Source: Erysipelotrichaceae bacterium
Lineage (GTDB): Bacteria; Bacillota_I; Bacilli_A; RFN20; CAG-826
Direction of reading: 5' to 3'
Length of the DNA: 64,000 nt
NCBI GenBank assembly: GCA_015059105.1
Contig: SVBB01000006.1
Span: forward strand, 20,063-84,062
Shown: positions 41,929 through 49,144 of the stretch, piece after piece
Numbering within the stretch: position 1 is the first letter of the stretch
Layout of the letters: each line of letters starts with the position of its first letter
Translations under genes and position numbers: made by a program
Notes under the pieces: model-generated
Database searches by the model: none
Seen by the model: the letters and a program-made list of their open reading frames with translations, nothing else
Told to the model about the DNA's origin: nothing

Positions 41929-42922
41929 TGTTCTTCACCACCTCATCATATGTATGGAATATTTGACTGATAGTAAAACTATTATCTTCATGTAAAGTGA
42001 TGACTTGACCACCCATCATGGTTTCAGAATAATAAATTCTATCTGTGGAATTAACACCATAGGACAAAACGATACCGTTATAGTTGATCGCATAATCATT
42101 GAGATGGTCATGCGCGCAGAATACTCCATCTGTCGATCCTAATTCATACATCTTGTTATATAATCCGGAATTAATTTTTGGACAACTGACTTTTTCACCT
42201 TTTTCACCGATGATATATTCAGCGCCTGCTTCTCCATTTTTATATGCAGTCCAAGCGGTTTCAAATTCAGCAAATGGAATATGGAAGAAGGCAAGGGAAC
42301 GAACAACTTCACCTTTGACATCACTCACATAATTAATAACGTTCTCATACCATTCAATCTGGTCTTCTTTGATATAGTCATATCCAAAATAGCTACCGAA
42401 ATAATAACGGTTGGAATCCATGATTACTATCGTTTCAAATATCTCTCCACCATCCATCAAATTGATTGCGAAGTTCGCGTTGCCAAAAACATCATCGTCT
42501 TGAATATCTTTAAATAAACAATATGAGCCGAAATTATTGAGATAACCAGTGAGCCAATCGATTGAGAAATAGCACTGTTCATCATGGTTACCAAATGTTG
42601 CAGTCCATGGAATCTTGTGAGAGTCGATGAATTTGAATAATTCTTCTGCGGTATAGCGAGAGGCAAAAGTGAAAATATCGCCATCGAGAACGATTAAATC
42701 TGGGTTAGCATCTTTAATTGTTAAGTCTATAAAATCATAATGGAGTTTGCGATTATCTTTGTCGCCGATATGAATATCGTTGAGTTGGAGAATCTTAAAA
42801 TCCTTCTTATAATCCATCTGCAAAATATATTCATCAATCGCGTGATGAACATTGACGTTTGCGCATGAAGAAAGGGACACCGCAAATAAAGGAAGCAATG
42901 GTAGAAGTATTCTTTTATTCAT
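41921..42922 (-). CDS. Calcineurin-like metallophosphoesterase lipoprotein
   Basis: A 333-aa extracellular phosphoesterase. The signal peptide ends in lipobox LSSC (C20). Metal-binding motifs run in order: NDIHIGD, LDGDIF, GNHDE and CAHDHLND. This is the class of purple-acid-phosphatase-like and related enzymes; the substrate is unknown. The start is the ATG at 42922: an upstream TTG frame adds seven residues before a normal signal and is rejected. There is no SD; TATGATAAT lies 7-15 nt before the ATG. Confidence 0.88.
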   Translation of the reverse strand: MNKRILLPLLPLFAVSLSSCANVNVHHAIDEYILQMDYKKDFKILQLNDIHIGDKDNRKLHYDFIDLTIKDANPDLIVLDGDIFTFASRYTAEELFKFIDSHKIPWTATFGNHDEQCYFSIDWLTGYLNNFGSYCLFKDIQDDDVFGNANFAINLMDGGEIFETIVIMDSNRYYFGSYFGYDYIKEDQIEWYENVINYVSDVKGEVVRSLAFFHIPFAEFETAWTAYKNGEAGAEYIIGEKGEKVSCPKINSGLYNKMYELGSTDGVFCAHDHLNDYAINYNGIVLSYGVNSTDRIYYSETMMGGQVITLHEDNSFTISQIFHTYDEVVKNNE

Positions 42923-42977
42923 AGTATTATTATCATAACTCAATAAAATATTTATTTAAATAAGGATTAATATAGCT

Positions 42978-43493
42978 ATGAAACAAAAAATGGACGAATT
43001 CACAAAAGCAAAACTCATATACACTATTGAAATCTCAATCTTTGCATTAGCCTTCCTCGTCATCGCGATACTTCAAATCGTTCGCGTCATCAAATTTGGG
43101 GAAACGCATTTAAGAGTCATCAACTGGATCACCATCTTCGGTGCTTCTATCGGCGTCCTCGATTTCATCTGGTTTTTAAATTCACCAGTAAGAAGAAAAA
43201 AGAATTCAATGCTCGATAAATGTTTGCTCGTTCCTCTAATGATTTATATCCTCGTCTTTGACATCATCTGCTTTATCAATTATGAAAATCCACAAGTTGA
43301 CCTCGCACAAATTATGATTCCAATCGCCTTGATATATGTCTCCGCAGTTTATACATTAGAAGCTGTTTATCACTGGTATAAACCAGTCCCAATGTTATTC
43401 GAAGCTCTTGAAGAAGAAAAAGAAAATCCACAAGAGGAAGTTAATCCCGATGTGGATGATAATTCTAACCAAGAAAACAAAGAAGAAAACTAA
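42978..43493 (+). CDS. Four-TM membrane protein with acidic tail
   Basis: A 171-aa protein with TM segments at about 14-35, 45-65, 80-100 and 105-130 and an acidic, Asn/Glu-rich C-terminal tail. AAGGA precedes the ATG. No family recognised. It is divergent from the phosphoesterase gene, and its stop overlaps the metK stop tail-to-tail within CTAA. Confidence 0.65.
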   Translation: MKQKMDEFTKAKLIYTIEISIFALAFLVIAILQIVRVIKFGETHLRVINWITIFGASIGVLDFIWFLNSPVRRKKNSMLDKCLLVPLMIYILVFDIICFINYENPQVDLAQIMIPIALIYVSAVYTLEAVYHWYKPVPMLFEALEEEKENPQEEVNPDVDDNSNQENKEEN

Positions 43494-44509
43494 TCGACGA
43501 AATGGCCAAATTTGGCTTTTTCTTCATAATCGATATCTAATAGTTTCAAATCGTTGATGATGTTTTTTGGTTCGCATTCAACATAATAAGATTCAGGCAC
43601 TTCAATGTTACCGATATCACTATCGACATAAATCGCCATTGGACGAGCCACCCCAATCGCATAGGATAGTTGGACTTCACACCACTTGAGGTTCTTTTCT
43701 TTTAATAGTCTCTTCGCGATTTCTCTTGCCTTATATGCGGCAGAGATATCAACCTTAGTAGGATCTTTCCCGTTCATCGACCCACCACCGACATTTGCAA
43801 AACCTTCATAAGCATCGACAACGATCTTTCTACCAGTAAGACCACTATCCGCAAAAGAACCGCCTAGAAGGAACTTACCAGTTGGATTTATGAGGATTCT
43901 GCGGGGTTTTTCAATATTATAGGTCTTGCAAAGGTTCAATATTTTATTTTTGATTAATTGGTCTGTAATATCACGATGTTCTTCATTATTGCAGTAGCTC
44001 ACTAGGAAAGTATCAATTGCTACAAGATTGAAATCATCATCGTATAAACCGGTGATTTGAGCCTTGCCGTCAGGGTTGAAATTATTGTTAGAATGAGCCA
44101 AAGCATCATACCATCTCGATAAGTCTTGAAGGATGACCATCGCTTTTGGTAAATACTGCTTTGTATCGTTACAAGCATAACCAAACATCATCCCTTGGTC
44201 GCCTGCTCCTAAAACATCGACGCCGTCGGAGATATCTTGTGATTGTTTAGAGAGTTTGACGATGACGTTATATTCTTCTTTATAGCCGATATCTTTAAGG
44301 ACTCTTTTGGCAATCGCAGGAATATCAATGTTCGCGTTACTAGTCACTTCACCGACGACATAGATTTGTTCATCTTTAATCATCACTTCCACCGCAACAC
44401 GTGATTTCTTATCTCCTTTTAAATATGCGGTTAATAACGCGCCTGCGATTTGGTCACATATCTTATCTGGATGGCCTCTAAAAACGATTTCATTTGAATA
44501 TAGCTTCAT
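43490..44509 (-). CDS. metK: S-adenosylmethionine synthetase
   Basis: Makes SAM from methionine and ATP. A 339-aa protein, shorter than the usual 380-400 aa. Signature motifs are present: GHPDK near the start, GAGDQGMMFGYA and GGGSMNGKDPTKVDISAAY. In the last, the common KVDRS is KVDIS. The ATG at 44509 has GGGAGG 8 nt upstream; a longer frame would begin inside the attenuator and is rejected. It is controlled by the SAM riboswitch directly upstream. Confidence 0.93.
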   Translation of the reverse strand: MKLYSNEIVFRGHPDKICDQIAGALLTAYLKGDKKSRVAVEVMIKDEQIYVVGEVTSNANIDIPAIAKRVLKDIGYKEEYNVIVKLSKQSQDISDGVDVLGAGDQGMMFGYACNDTKQYLPKAMVILQDLSRWYDALAHSNNNFNPDGKAQITGLYDDDFNLVAIDTFLVSYCNNEEHRDITDQLIKNKILNLCKTYNIEKPRRILINPTGKFLLGGSFADSGLTGRKIVVDAYEGFANVGGGSMNGKDPTKVDISAAYKAREIAKRLLKEKNLKWCEVQLSYAIGVARPMAIYVDSDIGNIEVPESYYVECEPKNIINDLKLLDIDYEEKAKFGHFVD

Positions 44510-44523
44510 TTGTTTTACCTCCC

Positions 44524-44655
44524 AAAAATAAAGCCCATACATAGATGGGCATCGTTAACTAAGTTACCCATCATTCAAGCATTAGCACTTTGCTTTAGCA
44601 AGTTGCTGACGGGTCATAGAGCTTGTCTCTCGCCGTACTCTTTATGGTGATTAGA
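44524..44655 (-). ncRNA. SAM riboswitch (SAM-I clan) with attenuator
   Basis: The metK leader has the S-box core: P2 as ACGG..AGAG-ACAAG-CTCT-ATGAC-CCGT (44636-44609), then CAGCAAC, a P3 helix GCAACTTGC/GCAAAGTGC with a TAAA loop, and GTGCTAATG. The P2 loop CAAG can pair with CTTG (44579-44576), the family pseudoknot. An obvious P4 is missing. The expression platform is clear: GATGGG (44572-44567) pairs with CCCATC (44549-44544) as antiterminator, or GCCCAT/ATGGGC (44550-44533) forms a terminator followed by TTTATTTTT. SAM should turn metK off. Confidence 0.88.
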
Positions 44656-44683
44656 TTATAGATAATAATAACTATTTTGTAAA
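44655..44683 (-). promoter_or_regulatory. metK promoter
   Basis: TTTACA, exactly 17 nt, TATAAT. The transcript starts just before the riboswitch. Confidence 0.85.
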
Positions 44684-44692
44684 TATAAATAT

Positions 44693-44902
44693 TTACTTTG
44701 TTGGGCCGAGCAAAAGAATAGTAATCACAAGGGCGATGACGATCACAAGTAATGCACCCGCGATAATCACTCCTGTCCAAGGAATATCGAAATGCGATTT
44801 CTTCTCCTCAGGAGTTTCATCGGCTTTTAAATCCTTTGTTGGGATATAGCCCTCTTCTTTTTTCGCTTCTTCTTCTGCGATTCTTCCTCTAGTCTTGAAC
44901 AT
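44693..44902 (-). CDS. Small single-TM protein
   Basis: A 69-aa protein: a charged N-terminal half (EEEAKKEEG) and one TM segment (about 44-65: GVIIAGALLVIVIALVITILLL). It overlaps the FolT-like gene by 14 bp and is the last gene of the smpB-folC-folT run. Function unknown. Confidence 0.65.
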   Translation of the reverse strand: MFKTRGRIAEEEAKKEEGYIPTKDLKADETPEEKKSHFDIPWTGVIIAGALLVIVIALVITILLLGPTK

Positions 44903-45680
44903 TGTATTTCCTCTTTGCGAATATCATGATGTATGAAATTAAGAATGTGTTAAGTGGAATGTTGATAAAGCCCACCATTAACTGGGTAATTAGTATCACT
45001 GGGTAAGTTTGGAAACCAAACGCGAAACCTTTCATCAATGTGCCAAATAATATCATGACGAATAATTCGATGATGAAACAGGCGAAGGAGACTTGATAAG
45101 CATTGAATAGCTGTGAGTCTTTTCTCTTTTTAAAATATCTTTCAGTAAAGATGATGCAAATAGTTAAAGCCGCTAATAACGCAAATAAGATAAGAGGGAT
45201 AGCTATTTTTTGCCATATTTCAATCGTATAAGTTGAACTATATAATGTTATTTCATTATTGAGAGTGATGAATAAAGTGACCGCTGTTAATACAGCAGCA
45301 AAGGATAACATCTCAACGATAAACATCACCTTTTTATTTTTAATTTGACGAATGAGCATAAAGACAAAATAGCTCACAAATCCCATCAATCCATATATCG
45401 CTGTAATCTGTGGGAAGAATGACATACTCTTTGGATCGAATATTAAATATCCTAATAAGTCTTCTGCTATTCCAATTAATAAACCATACCATGGGCCGAG
45501 GAATATCGAAGCGAATATTAATAAAGCACATCCGCCTAATGAGATGCGTAAAAATGGAACGACAGGAATATAATTTATCGCTAAAACTTTCTGCAAAATG
45601 ATAATCAAAGAAATGAGAATACCTGCTAAAGTAATCTTCTGAACTTGTGAAAGGTTACTTTTAATCAGTTCGATTTTCAT
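44889..45680 (-). CDS. folT: ECF transporter S component, probably folate (FolT)
   Basis: A 263-aa integral membrane protein. The N-terminal part (KITLAGILISLIIILQKVLAI, then VPFLRISLGGCALLIFASIFLGPWYGLLIGIAEDLLGYL) is the ECF S-component pattern. The C-terminal part is longer than usual for the family (about 170-190 aa). It overlaps folC by 4 bp, which points to folate uptake. It would need the shared EcfA/A'/T module, not encoded here. Confidence 0.85.
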   Translation of the reverse strand: MKIELIKSNLSQVQKITLAGILISLIIILQKVLAINYIPVVPFLRISLGGCALLIFASIFLGPWYGLLIGIAEDLLGYLIFDPKSMSFFPQITAIYGLMGFVSYFVFMLIRQIKNKKVMFIVEMLSFAAVLTAVTLFITLNNEITLYSSTYTIEIWQKIAIPLILFALLAALTICIIFTERYFKKRKDSQLFNAYQVSFACFIIELFVMILFGTLMKGFAFGFQTYPVILITQLMVGFINIPLNTFLISYIMIFAKRKYNVQD

Positions 45681-46894
45681 CTTATTAATTCCTTTTTCAC
45701 CAAAGAAGCAAACGCTAATGAACCAGTTACCAAAATATTATCATCTGGATATTGTTCCATTAATGATTTGATAAGAGCTATATGATCTTCTTCAAAACGA
45801 TAATCCTCCGCGAAGAGGAAATAGTCCTCATATGTTCTCGCTCTTGGATGGTCAAACGTTGTTAAAATCACTTCACTACCAGCAAGACCAATTCTTGGTA
45901 ACATCGTTGTAATATTCTTATCTCTAAAACAGGCAAAGACGATATGAGTCACTGTTCCCGCAAATTTACGGTTATAAGAATCCACTAATGCATTGATACC
46001 TTCAGGATTATGTGCACCGTCAACAATGATACGCGGATGTTCGTTAATCGTTTCCATTCTCACTGGAATAACCACTTCTTTTAACCCTGACTTAATCGCA
46101 TCTAAAGTAATGTTAAAATGATTCTTCAAAGTCTTGACTGCTTCAACGGCAATACAAGCATCAGTGATGGAATAATAAGCATCCGAAGATATTTCTAAAT
46201 CTTTAAAAGTATCGTAGCTAAAACGTATCCCTTTTTCTAATAATTCAAAGCTCGCGATTTCACCAATGCGATTGATAGGCGCTTCTTTTTCTTTTGCGAT
46301 TTCCGCAATAGTGTTAAGCGACTCTTCTTCGACAATATTTCCAAGCAAAACTGGCACATTTTCTTTAATAATGCCACCTTTATGCGCGGCAATTTCTGTT
46401 AAAGTACTGCCTAAAACATGGGTGTGTTCTAACGCGATTGTGGTGATGATTGATAATATCGGTTCAAAGATATTGGTCGCGTCATATTCGCCGCCCAAAC
46501 AACATTCGATAACGCAGACATCACACTTATTATTTTGGAAATATTTAAAAGCGATAAAGGTCATAATTTCATAAAAAGATAAGTCATACTTTTTAAACAT
46601 CTTTTCATATTCATCAAATATGCTATTGATGTCGTCATCAGATATATCGACATCGTTGATTTTTATCAGTTCATTGGGCTTATAAAAATATGGAGAAGTA
46701 AATGAACCAACCTTATAGCCAGCATTTTTTAAGATGCTAGAGATGTAATAAGCTGTACTGCCTTTACCGTTACTACCAGCGATATGAACTGAAGGGATGT
46801 TAAAACTAAATTTCTCTTTCTTTAAAAAAGCATCAAAATTATCTCTTTGATAATCGCCCCTATTAAACTGTTTCATTTTCGTTAAGATGTCCAT
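45677..46894 (-). CDS. folC: Folylpolyglutamate/dihydrofolate synthase
   Basis: A 405-aa Mur-ligase-fold enzyme that adds glutamate to folates, trapping them in the cell. P-loop HIAGSNGKGST (about residue 37), ALEHTHVLG and the C-terminal VDGAHNPEG are family motifs. The start codon overlaps the smpB stop by one base. Followed by the S component, it forms a folate uptake-and-retention pair. Confidence 0.93.
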   Translation of the reverse strand: MDILTKMKQFNRGDYQRDNFDAFLKKEKFSFNIPSVHIAGSNGKGSTAYYISSILKNAGYKVGSFTSPYFYKPNELIKINDVDISDDDINSIFDEYEKMFKKYDLSFYEIMTFIAFKYFQNNKCDVCVIECCLGGEYDATNIFEPILSIITTIALEHTHVLGSTLTEIAAHKGGIIKENVPVLLGNIVEEESLNTIAEIAKEKEAPINRIGEIASFELLEKGIRFSYDTFKDLEISSDAYYSITDACIAVEAVKTLKNHFNITLDAIKSGLKEVVIPVRMETINEHPRIIVDGAHNPEGINALVDSYNRKFAGTVTHIVFACFRDKNITTMLPRIGLAGSEVILTTFDHPRARTYEDYFLFAEDYRFEEDHIALIKSLMEQYPDDNILVTGSLAFASLVKKELIR

Positions 46895-47370
46895 TAATAG
46901 TCACCTCTTCTCACTTCGCGTTCAATATCACGGTTCTTAATCGCTTCTTTCTTATCGTAATTCTTTTTACCTTTCGCTAGAGCGATTTCCACTTTGCATC
47001 TACCTTTTTTAAGATAAACCTTAGTAGGAACAATCGTATATCCTTCTGCATTAGTCTTGTGATCAAACCATCTGATTTGTTTTTTATGAAGCAATAATTT
47101 ACGAGTTCTAAGTGGGTCATGGTTAAAGATGTTGCCATGGTCATATGTAGGAATATGCATATTGACGATTTCTGCTTCCCCATTTCTAATGAGAATATAG
47201 GCATCACCAATTGAACAGCCTTTAACGCGTAGGGCTTTTATCTCTGTTCCAAGTAAAGCGATACCACATTCTTCAAAATCGGAAAGAAAATAGTTAAAAG
47301 ACGCCTTGCGGTTAGATGCAAGAAGACAGTTATTTTTGCTCTCTTCACGTCCTTTGTTCTTATTAGCCAT
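46894..47370 (-). CDS. smpB: SsrA-binding protein SmpB
   Basis: A 158-aa tmRNA partner for ribosome rescue. Motifs: FNYFLSDFEECGIALLGTEIKALR, GDAYI, HDPLRTRKLLLHKKQI, TIVPTKVYLKKGRCKVEIALAKGKKNYDKKEAIKNRD. The basic C-terminal tail is normal. GGAGAG lies before the ATG. First gene of the smpB-folC-folT operon. The ssrA gene itself is not in this window. Confidence 0.96.
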   Translation of the reverse strand: MANKNKGREESKNNCLLASNRKASFNYFLSDFEECGIALLGTEIKALRVKGCSIGDAYILIRNGEAEIVNMHIPTYDHGNIFNHDPLRTRKLLLHKKQIRWFDHKTNAEGYTIVPTKVYLKKGRCKVEIALAKGKKNYDKKEAIKNRDIEREVRRGDY

Positions 47371-47390
47371 AATCTCTCCTTAATAGGAAG

Positions 47391-47406
47391 CGTAAGATAT
47401 CTTACG
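47391..47406. promoter_or_regulatory. 16-bp perfect palindrome in the smpB leader
   Basis: CGTAAGATATCTTACG lies just downstream of the predicted smpB transcript start and about 20 nt before the ATG. It could be an operator or form a leader hairpin; there is no T-tract. Confidence 0.5.
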
Positions 47407-47415
47407 TGTTAGATT

Positions 47416-47444
47416 ATTCTATCATTACTCCTAAGCGCGAGCAA
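47416..47444 (-). promoter_or_regulatory. smpB promoter
   Basis: TTGCTC, 17 nt, TAGAAT on the minus strand, about 45 nt before the ATG. Confidence 0.65.
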
Positions 47445-47498
47445 CCCGCAAAGAAAATAATTATTTTCAAATCGGTAAACATTTTTATAAATATGTGC

Positions 47499-47504
47499 TA
47501 ATAT
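47499..47504 (+). promoter_or_regulatory. -10 element of the NifU-like gene
   Basis: TGTGCTAATAT: TAATAT with an upstream TG, 10 nt before the ATG at 47515. No SD is present, so the leader is about 4 nt. Confidence 0.6.
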
Positions 47505-47514
47505 CATTCTTGCT

Positions 47515-47754
47515 ATGGAAAATATTGAGATTGAAATTAACAAAACATTAGACAAAATTAGACACTTCTTACAGAAAGATGGCGGCGATATCAAATTCGT
47601 CTCATTTGCTGATGGCATTGTTTATGTTGAGATGCACGGCGCTTGTGCCGGATGCTCTTTCGCTAGCGATGATATCAAAGAATTAGTAGAAGTTATTCTC
47701 ACTGAAGAAGTACCTGGTGTAAAAGAAGTCAAGCTTGCCGAAAGCAACTTTTAG
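47515..47754 (+). CDS. NifU-like C-terminal domain protein (Fe-S carrier)
   Basis: A 79-aa protein made only of the NifU/Nfu domain. Its CAGC motif (GACAGCSFAS) binds an Fe-S cluster at the interface of a dimer and delivers it to target proteins. Other family landmarks are IRHFLQKDGGDIKFV and GVKEVK. The stop is 4 nt before tRNA-Gln, so the two are probably one transcript. Confidence 0.92.
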   Translation: MENIEIEINKTLDKIRHFLQKDGGDIKFVSFADGIVYVEMHGACAGCSFASDDIKELVEVILTEEVPGVKEVKLAESNF

Positions 47755-47758
47755 TTTT

Positions 47759-47834
47759 TGGGGTATCGCCAAGCGGTAAGGCATCGGCCTCTGACTCCGA
47801 CATTTCCTAGGTTCGAATCCTAGTACCCCAGCCA
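47759..47834 (+). tRNA. tRNA-Gln (CTG)
   Basis: Acceptor TGGGGTA/TACCCCA with discriminator G and encoded CCA. D-arm GCCAAGCGGTAAGGC. The anticodon loop CTCTGAC between TCGGC and TCCGA gives CTG, with one C-T mismatch at the end of the stem. T-loop GGTTCGAATCC. It lies directly behind the NifU-like gene. Confidence 0.92.
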
Positions 47835-47844
47835 AACAAAAAAT

Positions 47845-47870
47845 AAGCAGTTCGTGATGAGCTGCTTTTT
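47845..47870. terminator. Terminator after tRNA-Gln
   Basis: AAGCAG pairs with CTGCTT around a loop with partial inner pairing, followed by TTT. It overlaps the stop of the converging cysQ-like gene by two bases. Confidence 0.75.
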
Positions 47871-48645
47871 ATAACAAGAGATTATCTTTTGAGTTAAGAA
47901 TGATAAAACCTTCTCGGTTATTAACATCCCTTCGGTTATATCTTATGGGAGTGCTATCTGGTTTTAAGAAATAGCCACCTGCTTCTTCCACTAAAATTTG
48001 AGGAGCCGCGGTATCCCATTCTTTTGTATTTGGATAAAGTCGATAACATATTTCCGCTTTTCCTTCAGCGATCAAGCAGGCCTTAATTGATGCCCCTGCT
48101 CCACGACAATTTGTAATCCTGTCTGCGTGTTTATTAATCAATTCTTTTTCCTCTTTTCCAAAGAAATGTAGAGAGGTTAAGCAGGTTAAATCACTAGTTT
48201 TGTTGCTCACATTAATTCTATTGGTTATATTATGGCGAACACAGAATGAACCATTGCCTTTCGAGGCATAATATAATTCGTCATTCACTGGAACATAAAC
48301 AACTCCAACGACGACCTTGTGTTTATAAGCAAGAGCGATATTAACGGCAAATCCGTTACCGTGATCAACAAAGTCTTGTGTACCATCAAGAGGATCAATA
48401 ATCCAAACAAAATCATTATCTAATCTAGAAAAATCATCGTCATTTTCCTCGGATAATATCGCATAATACGGATATTTTCTTTTTAATTCGCTGATGATAA
48501 TTTCATTTGAAGCACGGTCTGCACTAGTGACTGGAGAATCATCACTTTTAATATCAACTTCAAAAGAACCATGATAATATTCCATGATTTTCTTTCCCGC
48601 TTTAACGGCGATGTTTTTAGCTACTTCTAGTTCGTTTTCCCACAT
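47869..48645 (-). CDS. cysQ: Inositol monophosphatase/CysQ family phosphatase
   Basis: A 258-aa Mg2+-dependent phosphatase. Signature motifs: LSEEN, WIIDPLDGTQDF and the C-terminal EWDTAAPQILVEEAGG. The pattern fits 3'(2'),5'-bisphosphate nucleotidase (CysQ), which removes pAp, as well as inositol monophosphatase; the first is favoured but not proven. The start ATG at 48645 has no SD and lies 7 nt after TATTAT in the tail of the rpoE terminator. Confidence 0.82.
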   Translation of the reverse strand: MWENELEVAKNIAVKAGKKIMEYYHGSFEVDIKSDDSPVTSADRASNEIIISELKRKYPYYAILSEENDDDFSRLDNDFVWIIDPLDGTQDFVDHGNGFAVNIALAYKHKVVVGVVYVPVNDELYYASKGNGSFCVRHNITNRINVSNKTSDLTCLTSLHFFGKEEKELINKHADRITNCRGAGASIKACLIAEGKAEICYRLYPNTKEWDTAAPQILVEEAGGYFLKPDSTPIRYNRRDVNNREGFIILNSKDNLLL

Positions 48646-48647
48646 AA

Positions 48648-48700
48648 ACAAAATAATAAAAGTCTATCTAGAATCTAGAATATTGGATTTAAGATAGACT
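48648..48700 (-). terminator. Terminator after rpoE, tail overlapping the cysQ start region
   Basis: AGTCTATCT (48700-48692) and AGATAGACT (48669-48661) pair around a 22-nt loop that contains TTCTAGA repeats, followed by TTTTATTATTTT. The T-rich tail also holds TATTAT, a possible -10 for cysQ. Confidence 0.75.
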
Positions 48701-48717
48701 GAATAAATATAGGTTAA

Positions 48718-49131
48718 TTAGCTATTGAGAGCTTCTTCTTCCTTGCTGGACTCGTCATCCTCATCTTCATCTTGGCCAAAATCGGATCTTTCTTCTTCGA
48801 CTGGTTCAGCAAATGTCTTGTTGTACTCTTCCTCTTCATCGGCCTCTTCGCTATCGGAATCAGAAGTATCCATATCGGAATAAACATCCTTCATATCGAT
48901 GTGGACTTTGTCGAAAGTATGTCTGCTTCTTAAATCCCATTTGTTTTCACCGAGAGTCACAAAGCGACCATCGAGAAGTAAGGAAGTATAGAAAGAGCTA
49001 ACTTTCTTATTGGCTTCTTCTTCACTGAAGCCTTTTTGTTTAACAACATACGCCCAAAGTTGTTTGAATGTTACCGATTTTGGTTTTGAGTTTAAGTACT
49101 CATGGGCTAATTCTAACATTGATCCTTGCAT
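48718..49131 (-). CDS. rpoE: RNA polymerase delta subunit
   Basis: A 137-aa protein with an N-terminal HARE-HTH domain (MLELAHEYLNSKPKSVTFKQLWAYV, FYTSLLLDGRFVTLGENKWDLR) and an acidic disordered tail (DSDSEEADEEEEY). Delta is a Firmicutes-specific subunit that weakens polymerase-DNA contacts and speeds recycling. Its presence supports placing the genome in Bacilli. It follows argS by 13 nt with GGAG upstream. Confidence 0.93.
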   Translation of the reverse strand: MQGSMLELAHEYLNSKPKSVTFKQLWAYVVKQKGFSEEEANKKVSSFYTSLLLDGRFVTLGENKWDLRSRHTFDKVHIDMKDVYSDMDTSDSDSEEADEEEEYNKTFAEPVEEERSDFGQDEDEDDESSKEEEALNS

Positions 49132-49144
49132 ATCTTTATCTCCT

